This document shows, in pieces, positions 16,820-25,648 of a stretch of DNA of 64,000 bases; position 1 is the first letter of the stretch; each line of letters begins with the position of its first letter. Source of the stretch: Actibacterium naphthalenivorans (GTDB taxonomy: Bacteria; Pseudomonadota; Alphaproteobacteria; Rhodobacterales; Rhodobacteraceae). The notes under the pieces are model-generated. The model made no database searches and had not been told where the DNA came from. It saw only the letters and a program-made list of their open reading frames with translations. The stretch lies in the NCBI RefSeq assembly GCF_014196965.1, contig NZ_JACIEQ010000005.1, forward strand, positions 186,001 to 250,000, read 5' to 3'. The translations under genes and the position numbers were made by a program.

Positions 16820-17639
16820 GCATATGACCCGCGCGGATCTGGAATGCGTTCTGGGCTGGGCGGCTGATGAGGGCTGGAATCCTGGCCTGGATGACGCAGA
16901 GGCGTTTCTGGCTGCAGACCCCGAGGGGTTCTTCCTGAAACGGGTCGGCGGCGCGCCGGCGGCGGCGGTTTCGGTCGTCAACCACTCGGATGACTACGCC
17001 TTTCTCGGGCTTTACATCTGCGCCCCCGCGTTTCGCGGGATGGGTCATGGGCTGGATGTCTGGAACGCCGGGCTGGCCCATGCCGGCGGCCGGACGGTGG
17101 GCCTTGACGGTGTGCCGGCGCAACAGCAGAATTATGTGCGCTCGGGCTTTGTGCGCGCGGGCCGGACCATTCGCTACGAAGGCCGGGTAAACGGGCGCGA
17201 CGCGGCCAACCTTCGCCCGATGCGGGCCTCGGATATCCCCGCGATCCTCGCGCTTGACGCGGCGCAGACGGGCACCCGGCGTGACAGGTATCTTTCCGCC
17301 TGGCTGACCGCCACGTCCACCCGGCAGGGCCTGGTTATCGAGAGGAACGGCGCCATCGCCGCCTGTGGCACCGTGCGCGCCTGTCGGGCGGGGGCGAAGA
17401 TCGGTCCGTTCATGGCCCTCCGCGCGGGTGATGCCTCGGACCTGATGGCCGGGCTTGCGCGGATCATTGGCCGGGCACAGCTTTTCATCGACGTACCCGA
17501 CAGTTGCCACGACTTTCACGACCTGCTGGCCGGTCGCGGCTTTGCACCGGTCTTCGAAACCGCGCGGATGTACCGGGGGCCCGCCCCCGCAACCGCCTAC
17601 GCCCCGTTCCACGGGGTGGCCACGCTGGAGCTTGGTTGA
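16806..17639 (+). CDS. GNAT family N-acetyltransferase (YitH/HolE-like, two-domain)
   Basis: A 277-residue protein. The N-terminal GNAT fold has the acetyl-CoA loop in AFRGMGHGLDVWNAG, and the C-terminal half (from about residue 160) repeats a smaller GNAT-like domain typical of the YitH group. The start used is TTG at 16806, which has GAGG six bases upstream and adds the RVEHMTRADL strand that matches the family; ATG at 16824 is the alternative. It overlaps the end of gntR by 14 bases, so it is probably coupled to it. Substrate unknown. Confidence 0.82.
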   Translation: MDRVEHMTRADLECVLGWAADEGWNPGLDDAEAFLAADPEGFFLKRVGGAPAAAVSVVNHSDDYAFLGLYICAPAFRGMGHGLDVWNAGLAHAGGRTVGLDGVPAQQQNYVRSGFVRAGRTIRYEGRVNGRDAANLRPMRASDIPAILALDAAQTGTRRDRYLSAWLTATSTRQGLVIERNGAIAACGTVRACRAGAKIGPFMALRAGDASDLMAGLARIIGRAQLFIDVPDSCHDFHDLLAGRGFAPVFETARMYRGPAPATAYAPFHGVATLELG

Positions 17640-17738
17640 CCACCCGCCAATCCGCGCCTTCCCTGCCGCCAAATGCCCACATCGCAGAGAACCAGGGAGG
17701 AATTATTAACTGATTGATTTCAAACAGGATTACTTGGC

Positions 17739-17776
17739 GGTGCATTCTTTGCACCGGTAATGTGAAATTATAGCAT
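17739..17776 (+). promoter_or_regulatory. Candidate promoter/operator of the peptide ABC operon
   Basis: TTGCAC (17749-17754) and TAGCAT (17771-17776), spaced 16 bases, form a plausible promoter about 100 bases before the binding-protein start. A six-base inverted repeat GGTGCA/TGCACC (17739-17755) covers the -35 box and could be an operator. The surrounding 100 bases are AT-rich. Confidence 0.4.
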
Positions 17777-17865
17777 TAGAAGTAAACATTAATACAGCGC
17801 AGGCTCGGCCCATGCTCGCGCCACGCTTCGCCCGTGGCACAATTCAGCCACAGGGGAAAACACAG

Positions 17866-19479
17866 ATGACAGGAACCACCTCAAGACGCGATTTTCTGAA
17901 ATACGGCAGCGGCGTGATCGGCGCCTCGATGCTGCCCTTTCTGAAGGCACTGCCGGCCCGTGCCGCGGGCGGCGACGTTCTGGTCGCCGTGACCGGCCAG
18001 ACCATCAACAGCCTCGATCTGCACCGGACCGGCACCAACCGCGCCTCCTATCAGGTGGCGGTGAACTGCTATGACCGGCTGGTGTCCTTCGGCACCAAAG
18101 AGGCCCCGGGCGGCGGGCTTTCCTATGACTATTCGGTCATCGAGCCGGAACTGGCCGAAAGCTGGACCATCTCCGACGATGGGCTGACGATGACCTTCAA
18201 GATCAAGCCGGAGGCCAAATTCTGGGACGGCACCAAGGTGACCGCCGCCGATGTGAAATGGTCGTTCGACCGCGCCGTTTCGGTGGGCGGCTTCCCGACC
18301 GTACAGATGAAGGCCGGCGGCCTGATCGCGCCCGAGCAATTCGAGGCGGTCGATGACGAAACGTTCGTGATCCACCTTGAAAGACCGTCGAAGCTGAGCC
18401 TGCCCGATCTGGCGGTGCCGGTGCCGTTCGTCATCAATTCCAAGGTCGCGATGGCCAATGCCACCGCCGAAGATCCCTGGGCGATGGAATATCTGCACAA
18501 GACCCCGGCCGGGTCCGGCGCGTTCAAGGTGGCGAAATGGGCGCCGGGCGAACAGCTCGTCTATGAGCGGAACGACGACTGGGCCGGCGGCCCGCTGCCG
18601 GGGCCCAAGCGCGTCATCCTGCGCGAAGTGCCCAGCCCCGCCACCCGCCGCGCATTGATCGAGCGGGGCGATGTGCAGCTTTCCTTCGACATCCCCAACA
18701 AGGATGCCGCCGAACTGGCCGACAAGGTCACGGTCTATTCCACCCCGATCGAGAATTGCATGCACGTGGTCGGCCTGAACACCACGTTCGAGCCGTTCCA
18801 GGATCCTGACGTGCGCAAGGCCATCGCCTATGCCATTCCCTATGAGGATATCTTCCAGACCGCCGCCTATGGCCGTGGCGCGCCGCTCTGGGGCGGCAGC
18901 ACCGAGATCGACGATATCGCATGGCCGCGCAAATCGCCTTATTACACCGACATGGACATGGCCCGCAGCCATCTGGAAAAATCGGCCTTCGCCAAGGGGT
19001 TCGACGTGCCGTTCTCCATCAGCCTCAGCCTGGCCGACTGGATGGAGCCCACGGCGCTGCTTATTCAGGAAAGCCTGGCCGGGCTTGGCATCACCAGCGA
19101 GATCGAAAAGATCCCCGGCGCCAACTGGCGCACCGCGGCACTGGTTGAAAAGCGGCTGCCGCTGCACCTGGAAAACTTCGGCGGCTGGCTGAACACGCCT
19201 GATTACTATTTCTTCTGGGCCTATCAGAAGGGGCATCTGTTCAATTCGTCCAATTATGAAAACCCCGAGATCGAGGCCTTGGTCGACGAAACCCTGCACA
19301 TGTCGATGGAGGATCCGCAGTATATGCCCAACATCAAGCGCATGTTCGCGATCGCCTTCGAAGACCTGCCGCGCATCCCGCTCTGGCAGCCGGCGCTGAA
19401 CGTCGCCGCGAACGGGGCCGAAGGGTATGAGTTCTGGTTCCACCGCCAGCTCGACATCCGGCCGCTGAAAGGGGCGTGA
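17866..19479 (+). CDS. Dipeptide/oligopeptide ABC transporter substrate-binding protein (family 5)
   Basis: A 537-residue periplasmic protein with a twin-arginine signal (TSRRDFLKYGSGVIG, cleaving near ARA at about 34). The body has SBP_bac_5 signatures: ELAESWTISDDGLTMTFKI, AKFWDGTKVTAADVKWSFDR and RKAIAYAIPYEDIF. It captures peptides or other medium-sized solutes for the following DppBC permeases. The start at 17866 is chosen because the signal peptide begins there. An AT-rich 225-base leader separates it from the GNAT gene. Confidence 0.93.
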   Translation: MTGTTSRRDFLKYGSGVIGASMLPFLKALPARAAGGDVLVAVTGQTINSLDLHRTGTNRASYQVAVNCYDRLVSFGTKEAPGGGLSYDYSVIEPELAESWTISDDGLTMTFKIKPEAKFWDGTKVTAADVKWSFDRAVSVGGFPTVQMKAGGLIAPEQFEAVDDETFVIHLERPSKLSLPDLAVPVPFVINSKVAMANATAEDPWAMEYLHKTPAGSGAFKVAKWAPGEQLVYERNDDWAGGPLPGPKRVILREVPSPATRRALIERGDVQLSFDIPNKDAAELADKVTVYSTPIENCMHVVGLNTTFEPFQDPDVRKAIAYAIPYEDIFQTAAYGRGAPLWGGSTEIDDIAWPRKSPYYTDMDMARSHLEKSAFAKGFDVPFSISLSLADWMEPTALLIQESLAGLGITSEIEKIPGANWRTAALVEKRLPLHLENFGGWLNTPDYYFFWAYQKGHLFNSSNYENPEIEALVDETLHMSMEDPQYMPNIKRMFAIAFEDLPRIPLWQPALNVAANGAEGYEFWFHRQLDIRPLKGA

Positions 19480-19485
19480 ACCGGA

Positions 19486-20511
19486 ATGTCCGCGCGCCTG
19501 ACCTCTGTTCTTTCGCGCATCGCGCAGGCCATCCCGGTGGTGATCGGGGTCGTGGTCATCAGCTTTGTGCTGACCCGCGCCCTGCCCGGCGACCCGGCCG
19601 TGTATTTCGCAGGGGCGGCGGCGGATGAGGCCTCGATCGCCGAGGTGCGCGAGGCACTTGGCCTCGACAAGCCGATGCTGCGGCAGTTCATCATCTATGT
19701 CGGCGATCTCGCGCGCGGCGATCTGGGGCAGTCGATCTCCAGCGGGCGGCCGGTGGCCGAGGATCTGGCCAGCCGGCTGCCCGCGTCGCTGGAACTGACG
19801 CTGAGCGCGCTGCTGCTGTCTTGCGCGGTGGCGGTGCCGCTGGGGGTGCTGGCCGCAACGCGGCCGGGCTCGCCCGTCGATCACCTGTGCCGGGTGCTGG
19901 TCACGGCGGGGGTATCGCTGCCGACCTTCTTTACCGGCATCTTGCTGATCTATGTGTTCTACTACCTGCTGGGCATCGCGCCGTCGCCGCTAGGGCGGCT
20001 CGACTTCATCTATATCGAACCCGATCACGTGACCGGCTTTTACCTGATCGACGCGGCCCTTGCCGGGGATGCCGAGACATTTCTGGGCGCGCTGAAACAG
20101 CTTGTGCTGCCCGCGATCACCCTGGCGCTGTTCACCATGGCGCCGATCGCGCGGATGACCCGCGCGGCGATGCTGGGCGCGCTCAGCGCCGATTTCGTGC
20201 GCACGGCACGGGCGGCGGGGCTGACCAACCGCACGGTGCTATACGGCTATGCCTTCCGCAACGCGCTGTTGCCTGTCGTCACCACTCTGGGCATGGTGTT
20301 TTCCTTCACGCTCGGGGCGAATGTGCTGGTCGAAAAGGTCTTCGCCTGGCCCGGCATCGGCTCTTACGCGGTCGAGGCGCTGGTGGTGTCGGATTATGCC
20401 GCTGTTCAGGGCTTTGTGCTGGCGATGGCGTTTCTCTTCGTCCTGCTCAACCTCGTGATCGACCTGGCCTATACGCTGATCGATCCGCGCATCGGGTTTG
20501 CCGCGAAATGA
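19486..20511 (+). CDS. Dipeptide/oligopeptide ABC transporter permease, DppB-like
   Basis: A 341-residue inner-membrane protein with an N-terminal membrane anchor, a periplasmic loop of about 75 residues and five further segments. The binding-protein-dependent permease motif DFVRTARAAGLTNRTVLYGYAFRNALLP is clear. It follows the binding-protein gene by six bases and overlaps the DppC-like start (ATGA). It forms half the channel. Confidence 0.93.
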   Translation: MSARLTSVLSRIAQAIPVVIGVVVISFVLTRALPGDPAVYFAGAAADEASIAEVREALGLDKPMLRQFIIYVGDLARGDLGQSISSGRPVAEDLASRLPASLELTLSALLLSCAVAVPLGVLAATRPGSPVDHLCRVLVTAGVSLPTFFTGILLIYVFYYLLGIAPSPLGRLDFIYIEPDHVTGFYLIDAALAGDAETFLGALKQLVLPAITLALFTMAPIARMTRAAMLGALSADFVRTARAAGLTNRTVLYGYAFRNALLPVVTTLGMVFSFTLGANVLVEKVFAWPGIGSYAVEALVVSDYAAVQGFVLAMAFLFVLLNLVIDLAYTLIDPRIGFAAK

Positions 20512-21392
20512 CACAGGTATCGCCAGACAGCGCGGAACGGCCCCGTTCGAGCGGCGCGCTTGACCACCTGATCTATGTGCTGAAGGCCAATCCGGTCACG
20601 CTGCTGGCCTTCGTGATGTTCGCGCTGATCGTGATCTCGGCGCTGTTCGGCCCGGCACTCGTTCCCTATGACCCGCTGCAATCGGATGCGGCCAACGCGC
20701 TCCAGGCCCCCTCTGCGGCGCATTGGTTCGGCACCGACAGCCTGGGCCGCGACGTCTTCAGCCGGGTGATCGTGGCCACACGGCTGGATCTGGTGATCTC
20801 GGTCGCGGCGGTGGCGCTGTCGTTCGTGCTGGGGTCGGTTCTGGGGGCTGTCGCTGGCTATTGGGGCGGCTGGATCGACGTGGTGCTGAACCGCATCCTC
20901 GACACGATCATGGCTTTCCCGCTGTTCGTGCTGGCGATGGGGATCGTCGCGGCCATGGGCAACACGATCGAGAATATCATCTACGCCACCGCCATCATCA
21001 ACGTGCCGTTTTACGCGCGGCTGGTGCGGGCCGAGGTCAACATCCGGCGCGGGGCGGGCTTCGCGCTGGCGGCGCGCCTGTCGGGCAATTCAGACCTGCG
21101 CGTGCTGGCGCTGCATATCTTCCCGAACGCGCTGCCGCCGATGATGGTGCAGGTTTCGCTCAATCTGGGCTGGGCGATCCTGAATGCGGCCGGGCTCAGC
21201 TTCATCGGGCTGGGCGTGCGCCCGCCGACGCCGGAATGGGGGATCATGGTGGCCGAAGGCGCCAATTTCATCGTGTCGGGCGAATGGTGGCTGGCGGTGT
21301 TTCCGGGCCTGTGGCTGATGTTCGCGGTCTTCACCTTCAACCTGCTGGGCGACGGGTTGCGCGACATCGTCGATCCGCGCAAAAGGACGTGA
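20508..21392 (+). CDS. Dipeptide/oligopeptide ABC transporter permease, DppC-like
   Basis: A 294-residue inner-membrane permease. The N-terminal conserved PLQSDAANALQAPS block and HWFGTDSLGRDVFSRVI are the DppC hallmarks, followed by six membrane segments and the EAA-like loop LALHIFPNALPP. Its ATG overlaps the DppB stop, fixing the start at 20508 (ATG inside ATGA). The DppDF ATPase follows after five bases. Confidence 0.93.
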   Translation: MTQVSPDSAERPRSSGALDHLIYVLKANPVTLLAFVMFALIVISALFGPALVPYDPLQSDAANALQAPSAAHWFGTDSLGRDVFSRVIVATRLDLVISVAAVALSFVLGSVLGAVAGYWGGWIDVVLNRILDTIMAFPLFVLAMGIVAAMGNTIENIIYATAIINVPFYARLVRAEVNIRRGAGFALAARLSGNSDLRVLALHIFPNALPPMMVQVSLNLGWAILNAAGLSFIGLGVRPPTPEWGIMVAEGANFIVSGEWWLAVFPGLWLMFAVFTFNLLGDGLRDIVDPRKRT

Positions 21393-21397
21393 ACGCG

Positions 21398-23035
21398 ATG
21401 CTGTCGATCCGCGATCTTGCCGTTTCCTTCCAGACCCGCCGGGGCGCGGTGAACGCCGTGCGCGGGGTCAGCTTCGATGTGGCCACGGGGGAGGTTCTGG
21501 GTATCGTCGGCGAAAGCGGGTCCGGCAAATCGGTCACCTCTTATGCGCTGATGCGCATCCTCGATGCGGGCGGGGCGATCACGGCGGGCGATGTCAGCTA
21601 TTCCGGGCTCGACCTGCGCCGCGCCTCCGAAGCCGACATGCGCGATATTCGCGGGCGCGAGATTTCGATGATCTTCCAGAACCCGCGCGCCGCGCTCAAC
21701 CCGATCCGCAAGGTTGGCCATCAGATCGAGGATGTGCTGCGCCGCCACGCAAAGGCCACCCGGCAGGACGCGCGGCAAAAGGCGATCGCGGCGCTGGAGG
21801 CCGTGCGGATCACCGATGCCGAGGCCCGCTATGACGCCTATCCGTTCGAGCTTTCGGGGGGCATGTGCCAGCGGGTCGTGATCGCCATCGCACTGGCCTG
21901 CGATCCGCGCCTGTTGATCGCCGACGAGCCGACAACGGGGCTGGACATCACCACCCAGAAGGCGGTGATGGAACTGGTCAGCGCGCTGATCCGGGCACGC
22001 GGCATGGGCGCGATCGTGATCACCCATGACCTTGGGCTGGCCGCGCAATATTGCGACCGGATCGTGGTGATGAAAGATGGGCAGATCGTCGAGACCGGCG
22101 ATCCGGAGGCGCTGTTTGCCCGGCCCCGGCACGCCTATACCCGCAAGCTGGTCGACGCGACCCCGCGCGCGGGCGAGAGCATCCGAAGCCTGCTGCCCGC
22201 CGAGATCCGCACGCCCGACCTGCCCCACAAGGTGCATGAGCGCCCGATTCTGGCGGTGCGCGACCTGACCAAAACCTATCGCGGAAAATCCGGGCCGGTT
22301 CATGCGGTTCGTGGCATATCCTTCGAGGTGAAAGAGGGGCAAAGCGTGGGGCTGGTCGGGGAATCCGGCTGCGGCAAATCCACGACCTCGGAAATGCTGG
22401 TGCGGCTGCTCGATCCGACCAGCGGCGAGATCCTGTTCGACGGGCAGGATATCGCGGGTATTCCGGCCGGGCGCTTTGCCCGCAACCCGCGCCGGGGCGA
22501 CATTCAGATGGTGTTTCAGGATGCGACCGACAGCCTGAACCCCCGCCACAGCGCCCGTCAGACCATCGCCGACCCGCTGCGCCGGCTTGGCGGGATGGGA
22601 GGGGCGAAACTGGCCGCGCGTGTGGACGAGCTTGCCGATCTGACCGGCCTGCCGCGAACGCTGCTCGACCGGTTTCCACATCAGCTTTCGGGCGGGCAGA
22701 AGGCGCGGGTAGGCATCGCGCGGGCAATCGCGCTGAACCCCCGGTTTCTGATCCTCGACGAACCCACCGCCGCGCTTGACGTCTCGATCCAGGCGGTGGT
22801 GCTGAACCTGCTGGCCGATCTGCGCGCGGCACTGGGGATGAGCTATCTGTTCGTCAGCCACGACCTGCATGTGGTGCGCCTGCTGTGCGACCATGTGATC
22901 GTCATGAAGGGCGGCGAGATCGTCGAACAGGGACCGGCGGAGCAGGTGATGGCATCGCCTGCCCACCCCTATACGCAAGAGCTTTTGTCGGCCGCGCCGA
23001 AACCGCCCGCCCGGCGGCTGGTGCCCGCGCCCTAG
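21398..23035 (+). CDS. Fused DppD-DppF ABC ATPase
   Basis: A 545-residue protein holding two complete ATP-binding cassettes. The first (about residues 1-260) has Walker A GESGSGKS, signature LSGGMCQR and Walker B LLIADEPTTGLD; the second (about 280-545) has GESGCGKS, LSGGQKAR and FLILDEPTAALD. DppD and DppF are usually separate genes; here one protein supplies both cassettes to the permease pair. Start taken at ATG 21398, ten bases after AAAAGGA. Its end overlaps the convergent gene at 23032-24417 by four bases. Confidence 0.93.
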   Translation: MLSIRDLAVSFQTRRGAVNAVRGVSFDVATGEVLGIVGESGSGKSVTSYALMRILDAGGAITAGDVSYSGLDLRRASEADMRDIRGREISMIFQNPRAALNPIRKVGHQIEDVLRRHAKATRQDARQKAIAALEAVRITDAEARYDAYPFELSGGMCQRVVIAIALACDPRLLIADEPTTGLDITTQKAVMELVSALIRARGMGAIVITHDLGLAAQYCDRIVVMKDGQIVETGDPEALFARPRHAYTRKLVDATPRAGESIRSLLPAEIRTPDLPHKVHERPILAVRDLTKTYRGKSGPVHAVRGISFEVKEGQSVGLVGESGCGKSTTSEMLVRLLDPTSGEILFDGQDIAGIPAGRFARNPRRGDIQMVFQDATDSLNPRHSARQTIADPLRRLGGMGGAKLAARVDELADLTGLPRTLLDRFPHQLSGGQKARVGIARAIALNPRFLILDEPTAALDVSIQAVVLNLLADLRAALGMSYLFVSHDLHVVRLLCDHVIVMKGGEIVEQGPAEQVMASPAHPYTQELLSAAPKPPARRLVPAP

Positions 23036-24417
23036 CCCCGGCTGCGCCCCCATTCGCGCATCATCACCGCCACCGCGCAAGAGGCCAGCCGCGCCTGTTC
23101 GTCATCGGCCCGGCTGGTCAGGATGATCGGGCAGGATGCGCCAAGCACGATGCCGCCTGCCTGGGCATGGGCGATGAAGGTCAGCTCTTTGGCCAGCATG
23201 TTGCCCGCCTCGAGGTTGGGCACGACAAGGATTTCCGCGTGGCCCGCCACCGCCGAGGATATGCCCTTGGTGCGCGCGGCTTCCAGATCGATGGCGTTGT
23301 CCATGGCCAGCGGCCCGTCCACCAGCCCGCCCTTGATCTGCCCGCGATCGGCCATTTTCGACAGCACCGCCGCGTCGATGGTCGAGGGGATGCGCGGGTT
23401 GACCGTTTCCACCGCCGACAGGATGCCGACCTTCGGCATCTCGATCCCCAGCGCATGCGCCAGGTAGATGGCGTTCTGAACGATATCGACCTTCTCTTCC
23501 AGATCGGGGGCGATGTTGATGGCCGCGTCGGTGACCATCAGCAGGTGATCAAGCCCCGGCACATCCATCACGAAAACATGCGACAGGCGGCGGTTGGTGC
23601 GCAGCCCGCCGACCTTCTTGAGCACCTGACGCAGAAGATCGTCGGTATGAAGATTGCCCTTCATCAGCGCCTTGGCGCGGCCCTCATGCACCATCTTCAC
23701 CGCCTGCGCCGAGGCGGCGGAATGATCGGGGATATCCACGATCTCCAGCCCCGACAGGTCGGCGCCGATCTCTTCGGCGGCGGCGGCGATCTTCTTCGCA
23801 CAGCCCACCAGGATGGGGTGCAGCAGCGTGTGCCGATAGGCCAGAAGCGCACCGCCGAGCGAGGCGTCATCCTCTGGCGCGACAACCGCCGTCGGCATCG
23901 GCTCCAGCGGTTCGGCGCGGGCCAGGATACGGTCGAAATGCGCATGGGTCTGCACTGTCAGGCCCGGAACATCGCGGATGTCGATGGCCACCTTGCGTTC
24001 CGGGGCAAGCACAACCGCCTCGCCCTCGGCGATGCGGGTGCCGTCGGCCTGTTCCACCCAGGTCTCGAAGGTGGCGAGATTGCCCTCGCCCTTTGACAGC
24101 AGGCGCACCTTGGCGGTGATTTCATCGCCTGCGTGGGCGCGGCCCAGAAAGGTGAGCATCTGGCTTTTGTAAAGCGTTCCCGGGCCGGGCAGGAAATTTC
24201 CCAGCACCCCGGAGATCAGCGCCCCCATCCACATCGAGGGCGCCACCGCCTCGGGCTTGCCATCCCCGTCACCGTCTTCCTTGGGAAGATGCATCGGGTT
24301 CAAATTGCCCGAGGAATTGGCGAAAACGTAGAAATCCTCGGCCCGGCAGGTGTGGGTGGTTTCCGCCTCCATGCCGATCTCCAGATCGGTCCAGGGGATA
24401 TTGGTGTGCAACGTCAT
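23032..24417 (-). CDS. Bifunctional MaoC-like enoyl-CoA hydratase / phosphate acetyltransferase
   Basis: A 461-residue cytosolic fusion. Residues about 1-140 form a MaoC-like hot-dog domain (LEIGMEAETTHTCRAEDFYVF, NLNPMHLPKEDG), and about 160-461 a phosphotransacetylase/phosphate butyryltransferase domain (KALMKGNLHTDDLLRQVL; GLDHLLMVTDAAINIAPDLEEK; GHAEILVVPNLEAGN). It would hydrate an enoyl-CoA and exchange acyl-CoA for acyl-phosphate. Such fusions are common in Rhodobacteraceae. The gene is on its own, convergent with the peptide importer. Confidence 0.92.
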   Translation of the reverse strand: MTLHTNIPWTDLEIGMEAETTHTCRAEDFYVFANSSGNLNPMHLPKEDGDGDGKPEAVAPSMWMGALISGVLGNFLPGPGTLYKSQMLTFLGRAHAGDEITAKVRLLSKGEGNLATFETWVEQADGTRIAEGEAVVLAPERKVAIDIRDVPGLTVQTHAHFDRILARAEPLEPMPTAVVAPEDDASLGGALLAYRHTLLHPILVGCAKKIAAAAEEIGADLSGLEIVDIPDHSAASAQAVKMVHEGRAKALMKGNLHTDDLLRQVLKKVGGLRTNRRLSHVFVMDVPGLDHLLMVTDAAINIAPDLEEKVDIVQNAIYLAHALGIEMPKVGILSAVETVNPRIPSTIDAAVLSKMADRGQIKGGLVDGPLAMDNAIDLEAARTKGISSAVAGHAEILVVPNLEAGNMLAKELTFIAHAQAGGIVLGASCPIILTSRADDEQARLASCAVAVMMREWGRSRG

Positions 24418-24583
24418 CAGAGCAGCCTCCTTGCCGGGATCAGGCGCCAGCCTGTGGGCTGAACGTAACCCTTTCGTGACCGGCCCCCAAGCGTTTCAGG
24501 CGGGGTGCCGCGGAATGCCGCGGCCCGCGCATCGTTTTGCGGCTGTCTCTTCCGGTTTCCCCGCGCAGGGCCTATCAAGGCGC

Positions 24584-25648
24584 ATGCCTGTAACGCTCCA
24601 TTCCCTCTCCGATCTGCCCCGCCTGCCCTTCGACGAGGTGATCGACGTGCGCACCCCCGCCGAATTCGCGGAAGATCGCATTCCCGGCGCGATCAACCTG
24701 CCGGTTCTCAGCAATGAGGAACGCGCCCGCGTCGGCACGATCTACACCCAGCAAAGCCCGTTTCTGGCGCGCAAGCTGGGCGCGGCGCTGGTGGCGCGCA
24801 ATGCCGCACGGCATCTTGAAACCACCCTGGCCGACAAGCCCGGCGGTTATCGCCCGTTGGTCTATTGCTGGCGCGGCGGGCAGCGGTCGGGCTCGTTCAC
24901 ACTTATCCTGCGGCAGGTGGGCTGGCAGGCCGACACGATCGAGGGCGGCTATCGCAGCTTTCGGCGGCTGGTGCAGGCGGATCTTTATGAAAAGCCCTGG
25001 CCCTGCCCCGTCGTGGTGCTCGATGGCAATACCGGCACGGCCAAGACCGAACTCTTGCCGCTGCTGGCCGCCGAGGGCCTGCAGGTGATCGATCTGGAGG
25101 GGCTGGCGAACCATCGCGGCTCGCTGTTCGGGGCGATGACCGCCGGGCAGCCTGCGCAGAAGGGGTTCGAAACCGCGCTGGCCATGGCCGCCGCCGGGCT
25201 GGACCCGTCGCGCCCGCTGGTGGTCGAGGGGGAATCGAGCAGGATCGGCCAGATCAACATTCCCGCCGGGCTGTGGGCCGCGATGAAAACCGCGCCACGG
25301 CTGGTGGTTCAGGCACCGCTGGCCGCACGCGCGGCCTATCTGACCCGCGCCTATGGCGACATGATAGAGGATCGCGCCCGGCTGGACGCCACGCTGCGGC
25401 TGCTGGCCCCGCTACACCCGCGCGAACGGGTCGAAGGCTGGCTGGCGCTGGTGGCGCAGGGCGCGTTCGCACAGCTTGCCGCATCGCTGATGGCCACGCA
25501 TTACGACCCGCGCTATGAAAAACAGCGCGGCCGGTTCGACGATCTGCCATCATACACGGTGGCACTTGAAACGCTGGACCCCGCCGCGCTCGCCGCCGCC
25601 GCGCCAGAGCTGGCCCGCGCCGCGCATATGCTCAGCGCAGGGCGATAA
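24584..25648 (+). CDS. selU: tRNA 2-selenouridine synthase (SelU/MnmH)
   Basis: A 354-residue enzyme. The N-terminal rhodanese domain carries the catalytic cysteine, Cys95 in VYCWRGGQRSGS, equivalent to E. coli Cys97. A P-loop variant, GNTGTAKTELLP, follows near residue 145. It replaces sulphur by selenium in 5-(methylaminomethyl)-2-thiouridine at the wobble position of some tRNAs, using selenophosphate. Its end overlaps, tail to tail, the gene for selenophosphate synthetase (25632-27827) by 17 bases, which agrees with the assignment. Confidence 0.95.
   Translation: MPVTLHSLSDLPRLPFDEVIDVRTPAEFAEDRIPGAINLPVLSNEERARVGTIYTQQSPFLARKLGAALVARNAARHLETTLADKPGGYRPLVYCWRGGQRSGSFTLILRQVGWQADTIEGGYRSFRRLVQADLYEKPWPCPVVVLDGNTGTAKTELLPLLAAEGLQVIDLEGLANHRGSLFGAMTAGQPAQKGFETALAMAAAGLDPSRPLVVEGESSRIGQINIPAGLWAAMKTAPRLVVQAPLAARAAYLTRAYGDMIEDRARLDATLRLLAPLHPRERVEGWLALVAQGAFAQLAASLMATHYDPRYEKQRGRFDDLPSYTVALETLDPAALAAAAPELARAAHMLSAGR

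Noticed and set aside
17881-23080. Long minus-strand frames opposite the peptide ABC operon (667 and 689 codons)
   Set aside because: Antisense shadows of well-defined binding protein, permease and ATPase genes.
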